Source of the DNA: Asterochloris sp. CNOR1
Lineage: Eukaryota; Chlorophyta; Trebouxiophyceae; Trebouxiales; Trebouxiaceae
Assembly: GCA_963969365.1 (NCBI GenBank)
Contig: OZ017760.1
Span: 868,001 to 932,000, forward strand
Reading direction: 5' to 3'
Length of the DNA stretch: 64,000 nt
Shown here: one piece after another, positions 24,761 to 38,100 of the stretch
How the letters are laid out: every line of letters starts with the position of its first letter
Numbering within the stretch: the stretch's first letter is position 1
Notes under the pieces: generated by a model
Databases searched by the model: none
Told to the model about the DNA's origin: nothing
Seen by the model: the letters and a program-made list of their open reading frames with translations, nothing else
Program-made: the position numbers and the translations under genes

Positions 24761-27700
24761 ATGAGCCAGACAGGTGCGTGCGATCGGGGATCTGGCCTTG
24801 CAGCGGCACAGTCATCTCGATCTGGTAGTGTGCATCCGCCAGCTCTGTCGGGGGATGTCAGATCTGACTTGAAGGTTGCAGATGATGGTGATGACCTGCA
24901 GAGGCAGCAAAGTGAATGAGGTACCATGCTGATCTCAGACTGTCTGCATGCAGGAGGAGCCGACTATGGGGGCAGCTTCAAGGTGCGTTTGTGCTGCAAT
25001 CTGATGACGGCATGACATACCAATCATGACTTGCCTCGCCACAAAGTTTGCCTGATGTCTCGTGCATCCAGTAGCTTCCAAGCAGTTTGACATGGAAGCC
25101 CATGCCTGTCACAGCACTGATCTGACCTGACATGCGGTGCCTGATGGATTGTGGGGCTTGTGACTGCAGGCAGGTCCTCTGGGGTCCGGCATGGCTGGGG
25201 CTGCCGGCGGCAATGGCACCTCAGGCAGCATGGAGCAGCCATATGGGGCTTCAGCCAAAGGTGCCGGCCAACATCGTACCATCTGCTACCTTTTGAGACC
25301 AGCCCTTAGACACGCAGCTGCTGGCAGAGGCACCTGGAATTCAGCTGCACCACGTTTTGGAAAGCAAAGCCGCCAAGTGGTGGTTTGCGTCTGCACTTGC
25401 AGTCAGAGACTGTCAGGCTGCAACCCCAGATGCGTCTGAGAGCTCAGAGGGTCTCTTGCAGGTGGGGGCAGCACAGGCGCTGGCTACAACAACACAGGCA
25501 TTCAGGAGCAGAGTCTGAGCAGTGCTGTGCCCCACGGCGCTGGCGTTGCCCCAGCTGTGGAGCAGGTCAGCAGCCTGCCCCATCATGGTCCGCTGTGTTG
25601 TGCTCAGTTGAAGAAGCGTCACTTCAGGGCCTGCTGTGGCTGCTGAGCAGCCATGCCACCTTTGGTGGCTCTGGTGGGCGCTTCACTTGTTGCAGTGGCC
25701 TGCCTGCAGGGCTTTGGCCTGGTTTCAGGCGGTGGTCAGAGCAGCAGTTTTCCGGGCGGTGCCACCACTCACACTCAGAACCCGCATGACATTGGCACAG
25801 GTAGCTCTGCAGGGGTGGCAGGCTCTGGGGCTTCCAGGTGAGCTCTTGCCGCCGCCTTTTCTATTGGTGGCAACTGTGCCTGCCTGCACAACACATGCTG
25901 CAAAGTCATCGCGCCCACCAGCGTGAGCACTCATGCAGCAGTTGCCCTGTATAACCCTGCACAGTTCATCATTGGATATGAGCCAGTGACCATTGGCTTC
26001 AATTCGGCTGAGCCTCTGCGCAGATGAGCTGCTCAAGTTGAGGGCACCTTTTGGCCTTTAGGGGCTCTTGCTGAGTACAAGGTCCCTGGCTGAGCATCTG
26101 CATGCCATCTCTGCCTGTGCTGGCCCTCGAGGCTTCTGGCCAAGATCAGGGCACAGCTTGGCTGAGCACCTGTGCAGGTAATTATATACATGTTGCTGCC
26201 CTGCGTGAAATCTTGCTGTGCTGCAGGGACCGTGCCCACAAGGAGGATGAGCAGCGCTACAACACTGCACACGCTCTCGCCGACAACCACATTGCGGAGG
26301 AGGCTGCTGCAGCAGGGCGTGCAGGTAACACGCTGCCTTTCTAGGTTGGCTGTCCTGGTTGCATGGCAAGGGTATATCTCACATTGGCATTGCAAGCTGC
26401 TTTTGCGCAATGTGCAGGTGATGAGGGGAGCTGCATCTTTGGGCTGCTTGGGCAAGTCAGAGGGCGCTGCAGGGTGAACTGCTGCAGGTGCTGTGCAGCA
26501 GACTCTGCCTGGCGTCGATATTTCTGCAGAACACCAAGGTGTAGGCAGTTGTAGTTCAGTGGCTGAAGGTGTCCAATTACAGGGCGCCCTGCATGGACTG
26601 GACGCTGTTGTGGGGAAGGTGTTGGAAGTGCCGCCATCTTATATCACAGTCTTGGGTGCAAGGCAGAGGTGTCTCCGGTGCAGCAGCCTTGTTGCAACCC
26701 CATCCTCTGTGGCTCCTGCTGCAGCAAAGGACACATGTATGTGCCACAAGGCAGCTGATAGGCTTAGGGTGCAGGAGCTCTTGTTTATGCTTTTGCTACC
26801 TCTCACACCTCCCCCTGCTTCACAATCCCCTGTGCTATTCGCTGCAGTGACAGGTCACATCCATGTGCCCCACTACAAGTCAGAGGAGCCCCACATCGCA
26901 GAGGAGGCAAGTGCTGGGACCGGGTACGCGCAGCAGGGGCAATCAGGCACAGGCACAAGCTGGGCCCCGGACTCTGGAACAGGCAGCGGCGCACAGGCCC
27001 CTGCTGGTGCCAGCCTGGCTAGTGCTGGCGTGGCAAGCAAGGCAGCGGATGTGGGCGCTAAGACCATGGGTGAGCACAGCTTGTTCTCCCACATCCCGTG
27101 GCTGCCCTTGCGATAGCAGCCTGTGCACCCAGCTTTGCACCATCTGGGAGCTGATGGATGCTGGTGTCCAAGATCATGCACGGGTGAGCATGCCTGTTTT
27201 GTTCACGGCCCACATGCTGCTGCATGTCATCTGCTGCATGTGCAGCATTCACCTGCTACTTGAGTGGCTCCAGCAGGGAAGCTTGGTGAATTTTCATTAA
27301 GTAATGTTGGGTGCTGAAGGGCACCACAACATTCCTGAGTATGAGAGTGAGAAGCCCCTCAAGCCGGCAGCAGTGGGAGCCATGTCCTACACGGGTGCCA
27401 GCGGTGCCTCCCACGGCGAGCGCTCCCCCGCACAGACTGCCCCACCCTCCTCCACACAGGTCATTTGTCTGGGATTGCTCTACATGTGCCTGCAGCTGCT
27501 GTGCCTGCAGCTGCTGCTCCTGCAGCTACTACACCAGGAGCCCCATGATGCCTCTGGAGCTGGGTGCTGCTGGCCTGCCTGCAAAAGTAGTTTGAGGCAG
27601 CAGCAGCTTGCCTGAAGTGGCCGCAGGCATGCACAGAGCCAAGACTGCAGCTTGATGCAAGCACCATGGCTTGGGCTGTCAGTTCAGAACTCTTGTCGTG

Positions 27701-29495
27701 GACCCTTGAATTGTTGTGCTGTGATGCACGTGCCTGGCTTTTAGGTCTGACAGCAGCCATCCCCTTGCCTGCAGAGCTCGGCAACAGGGGCCAACAGCCC
27801 CCATGCTGCAGCACTGAGCCCCGTCACTGACTCAACCTCCACACAGGGTGAGTGGGGGAAGAGCCTAGCATGATGAGCTCAACAGTAATGTTTGTCATGT
27901 CTTTCATGATGCCAGCCTGTAGAGCATGTCATGGCTGGCAGACTGGGCGAGGGCTGGGGCTGCACCACAGCAAACGCCTGGTGCTTGTGGAGCTCACTGT
28001 GTGTGGGCTGCCACGGTGTGGGCAGGGTGCCAGCAGGGCAAGGGTTGCAAGCTCATGTGCGTGCATCTGTTCTGCAGCACATATTGACTGCCCAGCAGTC
28101 TGAAGCCATGCATCCCAAACAGGCAGTAGTGGGCCTGCCCCCCTGCACGTCAGCTGTAGGGTCAGGCGCTGCTGGCCGGTGCACAGCTCCTTTGAAGGAG
28201 GAGGCACAGCTGCACGAAATTCTGTTGAGCTCTGTTTCATCAATGTGTTCACTCCCGTACAGGTGCAGCAGGCACAGGTGGTGCTGGCCAGTATGCGACT
28301 ATGGCCCAGGAGAAGGCACAGCCCGTCCTGAATGCTGCGGGTCAGTACGCTGCCATCGCTCAGGAGAAGGCGCAGCCCGCCCTGAACGCTGCCGGCCAGT
28401 ACGCAGCCGTGGCTCAGGAGAAGGCCCAGCCCGCCCTGGATGCTGCCAAGGGGTATGCAGTCCAGGCGCAGCAAATGGCCCAGCCCCATGTGGACCAGGC
28501 CATGGACTACGCTGCTGGTGTGGCGCAGCAGGCGCAGCTGAAGACCCAGGAGGTGGTGGGGCAGGTGTGCCACAGGATGCTGGTGTGTGTCAGATAGGGT
28601 ATTTGGGGAGCAGATGCTTGGCTGCGGTGGCACGGCAGGTGTAGAGCGGGGGCCACAGGAGTCTCGGTGTTATGTACACATAGCCTTGCAGCTAGTGTGT
28701 GGTTGGAAGGGTTGCCAGCTGCTGCTGTGCTGTTTTGCTGCATTCACAGCAGCAAGTGTGGTGGAATGCATGCTGGCAAGAGAGCCAGGTCCAGGTTGTT
28801 AACCCCCAGTGGCGCAGATGTATTGAACAGGAAGCCCTCGGCAGATCACTTATCTGCCAGTCTGAGCAAGCGGTTGAGCCAAACTCTGTTTGAGAGTTGG
28901 TGGTAGAGAAGTACGCTGCTCCACAGCTCGTGTGGGCTTCAGCAGTTGCACAGCTGGGTCAACATCTACGGCGTCAGCCTGCCTCCCGTCATCTGACCGC
29001 TGCCATGTGCCCCTGCAGGTGCGCGAGGCAGACTTGGAGGGTCTGGCCGCCTCGCCCACAGTCAGGATTGCTGTCGGCGTGTTCCTGCTGTGGCTGGTGC
29101 TGCCCTTCAGTCTCCCCTGGAAGGCAGTCCTGAGCCTGATGGTGGTCGCTGGGATCGTGGCGGGACTGGCAGTCTACGCACGTGGGTCCTGCTTTTGCTG
29201 CAGCTGCATATCACACAGCTCAGGCAGTATGCAAACCTGATGACTGGTCCACTGCTGCACATCACACAACAAATGTGCATGGATGTGCAGCTGGAGTGTC
29301 TGTGGCATGGTGGCAGCATCAGCAAGGATCTGTAAAGGCGCCCAGGATGCTGCTTGCCAACAGCCTCTGTGCTGCCCTGCAGGGAACCGCTCTGGGAAGC
29401 CGCTCACGCCCGCCCGCAGGGGCAACACCCTGGGCAATGATGTGCCCCCCTCGACCGGCGCAGGCACCTACAACAGCGCTGCTAGGCGTTACTGA
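24761..29495 (+). CDS. Gly/Ala-rich protein with 18-residue amphipathic repeats and hydrophobic hairpin
   Basis: I do not recognise a named family; it is LEA-like or perilipin-like in character. Phases join cleanly: 24761-24773 (ATG, 13 bases), 24954-24982, 25170-25260, 25462-25565, 25710-25837, 26227-26324, about 26854-27069, 27320-27459, 27776-27847, 28263-28564, 29019-29181, 29393-29495. The start reads MSQTGGADYGGSFK. Exons 6-8 each carry a related motif (DNHIAEEAAAAG; HYKSEEPHIAEEAS; HNIPEYESEKPLKP). The exon at 28263 holds four tandem 18-residue units such as AQEKAQPALNAAGQYAAV, ideal for an amphipathic helix. The exon at 29019 encodes one long hydrophobic stretch broken by two prolines (FLLWLVLPFSLPWKAVLS), followed by a short polar tail ending TYNSAARRY. 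I infer a peripheral membrane or lipid-droplet protein. Exons between 26.4 and 26.8 kb remain possible. Confidence 0.75.
28287..28510 (+). repeat. 54-base coding tandem repeats
   Basis: Four units of 54 bases encode the 18-residue AQEKAQP.LNAAGQYA repeat. Units 1-3 are close to identical and unit 4 (AQQMAQPHVDQAMDYAAG) is diverged. Confidence 0.9.
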
Positions 29496-29755
29496 ACAGG
29501 CAGCCCATGTAGTGTGCTGCCCACCTGTTGAACCCTGGGCACCTGGCCTCACTGCCACATGACAAGCAGCTGTATCAGCACATCTGCCACCAGCCACCAG
29601 TCTTTGAGGCAGCCAAGAAGGCCATACAAGCAGACTTTCTTCGAATCCACTGACATGTCTGCCATGATGAGACAACACCAGATCTACCAATAGTGTAAGC
29701 TTTGTAACAAAACTGGCTGCAGCCCAGATCGATATTTGCTGTCTTGGAAGCTCGA

Positions 29756-31744
29756 ATGCGCCCAGTGAGATCTTTCGGAACACCTGTCACCACTCTAGTG
29801 AGCTTGCCAGTACGCCCCAGAAGCATGGCCCAGCAGACTCGTGCTGTGTCTGGGAGAATGGTAAAATATGCAGCTCCCAATGCCTGCACAGCTCTCATCT
29901 CAGGTAGGGATGCTGATGCCATCACCTGGCGAAGTCAGGCATGCAGGGGACAGCTGTCCTGCCTGCAGGGGAAGCCAAACATCATGTTGTAGTGGTGGGC
30001 CTGTGCCATGCAGCAATTGTGTGGCGTTTCCTGCTCAGTCCCTTTCCATCAGTGCAACTGCCAGACACAAGCACCGTTGTTCAGCTGCCAGCACCAGCCT
30101 GCAGGTTGGGGGTCTTGGGGATGGACTTCTCTTTGCCCCATACGTCACCGCCCTGGCTGCAGCACAGCAGGACCAGCAAGAATGGTAAGACTGACATTCA
30201 CACATCTGCAAGGCATTGGCATCTCTGTAGGTTGACATCAGCTGGTGTGCCTGCAGGAGCCTGGTGCAGCCCCTATTGAGGACAGCGCTGCAGGTGGCTT
30301 TGCTGGTCTCCTATCTTGCATCAACCGTGAGCCCTCCCATCACTTCTCCTCATGGTGCAGGGATGGGGCACGGGGTGCTTGAATAACGATGCAGCAGACC
30401 TCCATGAGCTGGCCAAATACCTGAGGGAGGCCGAGGGATCAAAGGTTGTAGTGGCCCAGTTTGGGATCTCTTATGTCATAGCCAGACTATTTGCGAGGTT
30501 CTCCATGGAGTTGCGCTGCCAGGCTTTGCTCTGTGCAGAGCCAGACTGTACCAGGGTCCAGCTGACCGCTCTGAGCCTGCTACTGCAGGGCTTTGTCCTG
30601 ATAGGGCACAGCACCGGCTGCCAGGACGCAGTCAGATATGCAGAGCAGCACGGTGCCAGCCGAGATACAGCTCCCCTTCTAGGCGTCGTGCTGCAGGCCG
30701 CAGTGCGCGTGGCAGCCTGCCCATGGTTGCGCTAGACAAGTCATGCTGAGCTGGAACGGCAAACGGCTACCTGTCATTGCTCTGCTGAGTAAAGCGGACA
30801 CCTGCCTGTTGTTGCGCAGCCAGAGTCAGTCAGCTGTGCTGTTGAGCGACGTAGAGGTCACAAAGCCGCCTGCTGGGTGCATAATCAGGCTGTTTGCCAG
30901 CAAGGACGGCTCTGCATCAGCTTCTCTAGTGGGTTGGTCTGGGGCAGCGACTGACTCGGCCGTGGGCTGTCGTGCAGGGGGTAGGGAGGCAGTCTGGCAA
31001 GGTCCTGAACTGATTTGCATATGTGATGCAGGTGAGTGACCGAGAGTACCAGGCCCAGCGACCAACCACTAAGGAGCGATTGCGCAAAGCACAGGACTTG
31101 ATCGCTGAGGGCAAAGGGGACACCATCCTGTTCAGGTGTGGGCAAGAGCAGTGCTCCTTTGATGCACCCCTCCTGGCGTCCTGCAGACTTCAAACAGGCA
31201 TGTGACTTGCAGGGATGACGATGATGCAGGCACCCCTATCAGTGCCAGCAGGTTCAGGTCCCTGGCGGGCAGGTGGGGTGGTGCACGCTGCTGTCCCTGC
31301 AGTCAGCTCGAGCAGAAGTATGTCCGAATCACACCTGTGGGATGCTGCAGGGATGGAGATGATGACATGTTCAGTTCTGACTTCTCAGATGAGGAGCTGC
31401 AGGTGACCCCAGGCTCTCATAGTGCATGTCAGATCAGAAGCACATGCTCAGGGACTGCCCTCTGAGTTCAGGCCAAGCTTCAGCCAGTCAGTGGCTTTCC
31501 AACGCTGGTTGTGATGGGGGGCAAAGATGAGTGTTTGCCCAAGTCTGTGGATGCTGAGGGGCTGGGCAGGCGCATGGTGCAAGCCATTGGCAGCAAGGGC
31601 TCGCTTGCTTATATCAGAGATGGCAACCACTCGCTTGAGGGCTGTGAAGACCAGCTGGTGGCTGCTGTGCAAGTAGTGATCCAGGACGCCCTTGGCCTCA
31701 GCAAAAGTGCAATCAAGCCGCCATACCTCTACTCCTGTACATAG
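29756..31744 (+). CDS. Alpha/beta hydrolase of the DUF1749 (UPF0613) family
   Basis: This is a serine-hydrolase-fold protein conserved in fungi and plants; its natural substrate is unknown. Ten exons keep frame throughout: 29756-29903, 29969-29994 (26 bases), 30105-30184, 30257-30293, 30361-30444, 30589-30702, 31032-31135, 31213-31272, 31351-31402, 31472-31744. They sum to 978 bases, or 325 residues, the usual family size. Family motifs in order: VGGLGDGLLFAPYV, GWGTGCLNNDAADL, the nucleophile elbow LIGHSTGCQD, VSDREYQAQRP, TPISASRFRSLAGR, DDDMFSSDFSDEEL, then VVMGGKDECLPK and IRDGNHSLEG. The Ser, Asp and His of the triad are therefore probably present. Two in-frame ATGs (29825, 29858) lie downstream of the chosen one. 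It starts 260 bases after the end of the hairpin-protein gene on the same strand. The exact order of exons makes this the best-supported model in the window. Confidence 0.93.
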
Positions 31745-32103
31745 GCCCACTGCAACTCCCATCTTGTGGATTGTAACACGACAGTACCTGTGACATCTCC
31801 AAGTCGTGAGGCAATGGCCACTTCAGGCTGCTGCTGCACGTCTCCCTTTGGCCAATGCTCAGGCAGCTGGCTTGCAGCAAGAATTACGTGCCCTCTCCAG
31901 CTACCAATTACAGGAGGCCTGATTATCAATCGGGGCAGATTTCAGATGTGCATGCGTGCCATTCAAGAGGGGCAATGAAATGGGCAGTACTGGGCAGGCA
32001 AATTGAGAGAGGGGGTCTGACTTCAATTCAGTGGAGTCTAAAAGAGAAGGGCTGAAGGAGATTACTTGGCAAAATTAAGCGGCACACTCAGGGCACATAA
32101 GAC
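31745..32103. other. Convergent intergenic region
   Basis: It lies tail-to-tail between the DUF1749 hydrolase and the PHD gene. It should contain both 3' UTRs. I see no gene and no clear terminator hairpin. Confidence 0.5.
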
Positions 32104-35100
32104 TCAGCCAAGCTGGCTGCACTTCTCGCAGACAAACACATTGGGGATCGGCTGCACGTCCGACATTCCCTGGCAGCGGGTGTGCATCCAAACACCGCAC
32201 ACATCACAGGCTGCCATCCGCTCCCCATCGTCATCAAGAGTGCCGCACTTGCAGGCAACGACCCAGTTCTCAATGCCACCTGCAGGCAGCACATGTATGG
32301 CTCAGCCAGGGCTGCATGCCCCTGTGACTGCCAGAGGAACTCAGGTGCAGCCCTGGTTCACAAGCGGGAGGCGATGCAGGTGCTGGCCTGGGCATGGGTC
32401 AAGCCGAGGCACGCACTGGCACAGGCCCATTTGGGTCACAGTAGTGCACATGGGCCCACCTGCATGCCGCCACTCCGGCTGCAGGAGCACATTGTGGCCC
32501 TTGGCCTGCACTACTGTGCCTTGCGGCGTGTCTGAGGTGAGGCAGCCATCCTCAGAAAAGGTGATGCCGGACAGCTCCACCACCTGCAGCAGACAGCGAT
32601 GTACCAGCAACAATTGCTATTGTGGGTCTGCATGCATGTGGCACGCTTGATGAAAGCAATGCATTGGGCCTGATGCAGAGCAGCACAGTGCTTCCTAGGA
32701 AGCAGAGGCGCACATAGCGAAAACCCTGGGCAACACATAGCTGCAGTACGAAGAAGGAGGGGTTCCTGTAGGGACGCCTGCTCACTGGCAACGTAGGGCT
32801 TTCAGGCTGGCCAGAGCGGAAATAGGAGGAGGCCTGCCCTGAAAGCGCTCCAGCATGACTACTGATTACACAGCACCCCCTGCTCAGGGACAACAACCGT
32901 CTGCCAGAGCAAGCCAAAGCACTCAGCAGGGGTCACCGCTGACCTCAAATCGCTGCATCATGATGTACAGGTCTCGCAAGGCCGCCTGGGCAGCCTCCCG
33001 AACCTGGGCCTCACTGGCCCCAGCAGGCACCACCAGGGGCTCCACTGGCGGCTGCAGGCTGGCTCGTTTGCGGGCATGGGTGCGCACCCTGGGCAGCCTG
33101 AACGGCAGCAGTCAATCTCTCAGTGGCAGGGTCAGCAGTACGATTCGCTTGAAGGGATTGCATCCTGATCAGGCTGCAGGGGCATCTGTGTGCATTGCAG
33201 CCAGCAGGCAACAGGAGCCTGCACTGGAGCTGCTGCGGGGCAAGGTGTACCTGAGCACCTCCGTTGCCCAATGGAAGACACTGCATACACATGCATCAGC
33301 AGAGGCAACGGCAGAGGCACCCATGTAAGCCAGCTGCTCCGCAGAAGCCAGACATGCATAGATAGGCAAGCAAGTGCTGAGGGCACCCTGCTCACTTTGC
33401 CAGGCCTCTGGAGGCGACGGGGACCCCCTGCTGGCTGGCAGCTGCCTCAGCTGCCTCAGGTGCAGGCAGGACGACTTGCAAGAGGAGGCACACCATGCCA
33501 CCTGTGGCACCTGCAGGCAGAACATCAGGCATTCACTCTGACGGCCCATTGCCACAGGCACAATCATGCCCTCACACTGCGACGACAAGCTCCGCATCGA
33601 GGCTGACTTGTGCGCCATGCTTCGCTTCAGGCATCATACAATGCTCTCAGCAAGCAGTGCAGAGCTCCCACTACCAGCAGGGCGTTGTGATTCTGGTGGC
33701 CTGGCTGCCAGCATGCCGGCATGCAGTGTCCAAGCAGGAGGGCCCACCTGCTGCCGCCTGTACCAGCCCCAGCCCCTGGCAGTCCTTCACAAAGTGCTTC
33801 ACATCCCGCAGACACTGCACATCTGCCAACAGATTTGGCAGGTGCAGCTTGGGCCTTGCAGGTGGAGTGGCTGCCTGCAGCCATCCGGGGCACAGGTGAT
33901 CAGCAGGAGATGGAGTCCGCCAGCAGTGGCTGGTGCTTGCACACAAACAGATAAGTCACCCACGGCAGTAGGGCAGCGTGCACATCAATATTGCTCAGCA
34001 CAGACATGGGCTGAATTGCCTGCTGTCTGGCAGCCAGACCGGCCACAGGCTGCATCATCAGGCTGCATCTTCCTTGAGGAGTCCAGCCCAGCCCACCTCA
34101 GCGCTGCCGCCGGGCGTGTGCCTCAGCCCAGCCCTGGCCTCAGTGGCAGGCGCCCAGCCGACATCCTGCTGCCGCATGCTGGGCGTCCGGCTGCGAGGGG
34201 CCAGCTCCCAGCCGGGGAGGGGCGGCAGGCGCTGCGCAGGCGCATACCTGCGCAGCACCCTGTCGAAGAAGCAGTGCAGGTCGCACAGCACCTGGTCCCG
34301 TGCTGTGCTGCCTGGGGGGGAGCCAGGGCGGTAGGCTGCTCCAGGCCTCAGGAGCTGCCATGCCTGCCTGCCTGGCTTGGCAGGCGAGTGTCCACCCTGC
34401 ACCAGGGCAGGAACTCGTGTACCCAGGCGGAGCAAGGCTCAACACAAGGGGTGGCAGGTCTAGTGCCACCCCTGAGTGGGCGCGCAGCCAAATCTGCGGC
34501 ATCGCAAGCGGAGTGCCGGCCTCAAGCTTGAGGGGCCAGCTTTATACCTTTCAGGCATTGCCACCAGAGGGACGCTCTGGTATCATTAGCAGAGGCACTG
34601 CCTTGCTGCCGGCGTACACTTGCAAAGACCCCTCTCAAGTCTCCTGCCAGACATCAGGGTGATGCAAGCCACATTTGAGCCTGACATATGTCGAGACTAG
34701 CTGCAGGTGCTCACCCGGTGCTTGTGCCGCCTGCCCTGGCTGGTGGACCCCCCTCTCTTGCGTTTCAGCTCGCCTACCTGCACAGCAGCAGTCCCTCAGA
34801 GTTGCCACAGCATGCCAGTGACGCAGCATGCAGGGGGTGTTTGCATGCACCTGCAGGCCGCAGCTCCAGCAGCTGCTGCAGCATGCTGTCCACGAAGCAG
34901 GCACACCTGTGCAGCAGCATGCAGGGCACTGCCGACATGAAGCATTTCAGCAGCTGTGGCAGCCAACCCCCACCTGACTGAGACCTCTGCTGCCTGCTCG
35001 CGTGCAAGCTGCTGGGCTGCATGTCAGCGCAGGACCTGTCGGGCCCTCCTGCATCGGGTCTGTCGGGCCCTGCTGCGCCGGGTCTGACGGACCCTGCCGT

Positions 35101-38100
35101 GCCGCATGGCTGTTGGACAACTGAGGCACAGAGGGGGGCACCAGGTGTGACGGCCTGCCGATCTCTGAAGCAGGCGAGGCTGCGGCACTGCCACGAGCGC
35201 CGCAGGCAGCGTCGGCCGCCTCAGAGGTGGGCTGGGACTCTGTGTCCCGCACCATGTCTGTGTTGGGAACAGCAGCCGCAGTGGCGCTTGCCCTGCATTC
35301 AGGTGGGTCCCGATGCTGCTCAGGCTGGCTGCTGCCAGAGCAGGCCTGACAACTGGCTGGCTGGCTGGCCTGCTGCGCATCTGAGCTTCTCGCCCTGGGG
35401 CTGCCACCTGGCAGCCTTAGCTCAGCCTGTGGGGTATGGGCATCTGCAGGCGCACGATGAGGCTCAAGCAGTGAACTGGTGAGTCCCGCTGTATGCTGCC
35501 AGTGCATGTCAACGTGCTGCTGCGTTGCCAGTGGGAGGTAGCAGTCAAGGGTGCGGCAAAGCTGAGGGTTGCAGAGCCCCTTCTCAACGTGTTGGAAGGC
35601 ATGGGCAGGGAATGGGTTGCTGGGACGACTGGTCTGTGGCAGGCAGCACAGTTGAAGTGATGCCACAGGACCACTGGCTGACCTGCAGCCACCTCAACCC
35701 GAGAGGGAACTTGATGTGGTGCATCAGCCTGAGCTTGGGCGCCTGTGGCAGCCTTGTCCAGACAGAGGACGCTGGCAGGCGCAGATAGTGTGCCCTGACT
35801 AGCAGGGGCCAGCTCAGGCGGCCCAGGGGGCGATGCGCTGGCCCCACGCAGCGTCCGACGCCGCTTGTTGCCCCACGACCTGCAACAACAGCTGTGTGTC
35901 AGTCATGTGTGCCATGTTTGTCCAGCCATAATGCAGACTGTTGCCTACAGAAAATCACAATTGCTTAAGACACCTGCAGCGAGGGACCACTGGTGTTACG
36001 TCTGTCTCTGTCAGCCAAAGGTACTGCTGGATTTGTTGATAGAGACAGCACAGTACAAAACAGCAGAGCTCCTGCTGCTGCCACCATGTAGGGCATCCAG
36101 GCTTGTGCAATGCAGATCACATGCTAACTCGGCAGACATGAGCGGGCCAGGAACCACAGCGTTTCCGCATGTCCCCTCTGTACAAGCAAGACTGGATCAG
36201 GCTGCAGTTGAAAGGGAAGCATGTGTGGGCCCCAGTCAGGATTTGGACATTGTGTGAGCAGCTGCTGCACCTTGCCTTGCACACTGCTGCAGCCAGCTGC
36301 ACGTACTGCGTAAAGGCCCCTGCTCACCCAAGCACACCTTGCCCACTGGCGGGCACCCGCAGGGGTTAAGGTTTTGGGATGTAAAGTTTTGGCAAAGAAG
36401 CTGAACACACCTTTGTTTTGATAGCTGCAGCATGGGAGCACTCTCTGCAGCACGGCAGCCCTCACCCGCGCGATGGACCCCCACGGGTGGGCCCCGCCCC
36501 GCTGATGCCATTCAGCCCTCTCAGACGGATGCGGCCAGGTCGTCTGTTCTCAGCAGTGTCGGCCTGGCCGAACGCGCTGGCCGGCTCGGGGGAGGCCGGT
36601 GCGGTGCGCTCGCCAGCAGCGCCGATCTCATGCGCTGACGCCTCGCCAGGGCTGCCTGCAGAGTGTCATGCACCAAGGCACCTCGGATCTATCCAATACA
36701 CAATCTTGTTGCGCATGCTTTCGAACGTGTGGACCCTGCCTGCTGTGGTCCCTGCTGCAGTGGCCAGGCACTGCTTGAGCAGGCCTCTCACCTGCTGCAC
36801 CCTCCTGCACAGCACAGGGGCTGCCAGATTGCCTGCACTTGTGGCCTGCCAGGCCACTGGTCCCACCAGGCTCAGGGCTCTGGGAGGCATCGCTGCCAGT
36901 GCTGCTACTGGGGGCAGCAGCAGCAGCTGCAGCAGCCCTTGAGGCACCAGTCAGGCGCCTCCCAAAAACGTCACAGCCCCTGACGGAGCGATTCCGCAGC
37001 CGGCTGGTGCCGCCGCCTGGCAGGTGCAGGCTTTGCACCATCGCTGACTTCTGGCTTGCTGTGGCAGCTGGGTGGCGCCGGCAACCCTGGGGGGCACCCT
37101 CCAAGTGAGTGTCAACTGCTGGGGAAGGCTCTCTGAGAGCAGGACTTGTGCTGCCTGCAAGCAAACAGAGCTTCAGTCCTGATGGCTTTTTCAGCTGTAT
37201 TTGGCTGGAGGACAAGCTCTGCAGGAGCATGCTTGGCATGCACATACATGCGCCAGGCTGCAGTGCTCCTCACAAATTGCAGGTAATCAAGTGTCAGGCA
37301 GGTGGCACACAGAGAAGTTGCACCTTGTAGTATACATGTGTCGCCATCAGGCTCTGGAGTACAGGTGTCTTGGCCCGAGCTGCAGCCTTTCTCAGCCTCA
37401 ACAGCCTCAGATGGCGACTGCAGCTCCAGCCTCAGTGTGTTGTCCACCAAGCTTGGCAGTTGACGCTGCCCAGACAGCTCTGGAGCAGCTCCCATGCCTA
37501 CAGGGGCTGGCGGCTCTTGCAGCGCAAGTGACTCAGCTTCAGCTGTTGCTGCTCCTGAGCCATCGGCCCCAGACGGCAGGGCTAAGACAGTAGCAGCATC
37601 TGCCGCCCGCTGGCGCTCGACCGCCATGCAGGCTGCAGAGAGCATCCCCGGGCCCTGCTGAGGGCCCAATTCAGCTGGAAGTGAGGCATTCACAAGCTCT
37701 GGCTGGACTGCGCCCCGACTGCAGCCCTCAGGCTCCCCCTGGGGGGCGCCCTTGCGCTGAGGCTCTGTTTTCAACATATAGCTGACAGGTGCTGGGGCCA
37801 GCTCTTCCTGCCTGCAGATCTCTGCTGCCGGGGTTGTGGCAACTGCACGCTCGCTGACTCCCTCTGCTTCCAGCACCGCAGGGCCCACCACACAGGTGCC
37901 AGGGGGCAGCTGGGTAGCCACCTTCTGCTGCTGTGGGGACCCTGAAAGCTCACAGCATGTCTGATTGGCATCACTGTGCTGCTCGGGCTGCTCCTCAGCG
38001 GAGTGCTGGCCCGCATGCAAGGACTCCTCAACTGCAGCAGAGGCTGAAGCTGAGGCTTCTCTGCCCTCAAGCAATGCCCGCAGAGGTGGCTCCTCGGCCG

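Noticed and set aside
30444-30520. Read-through coding after the DUF1749 exon ending EAEGSK
   Set aside because: The open frame continues, but the family requires the jump to GFVLIGHSTGCQD, and both donor and acceptor are present.
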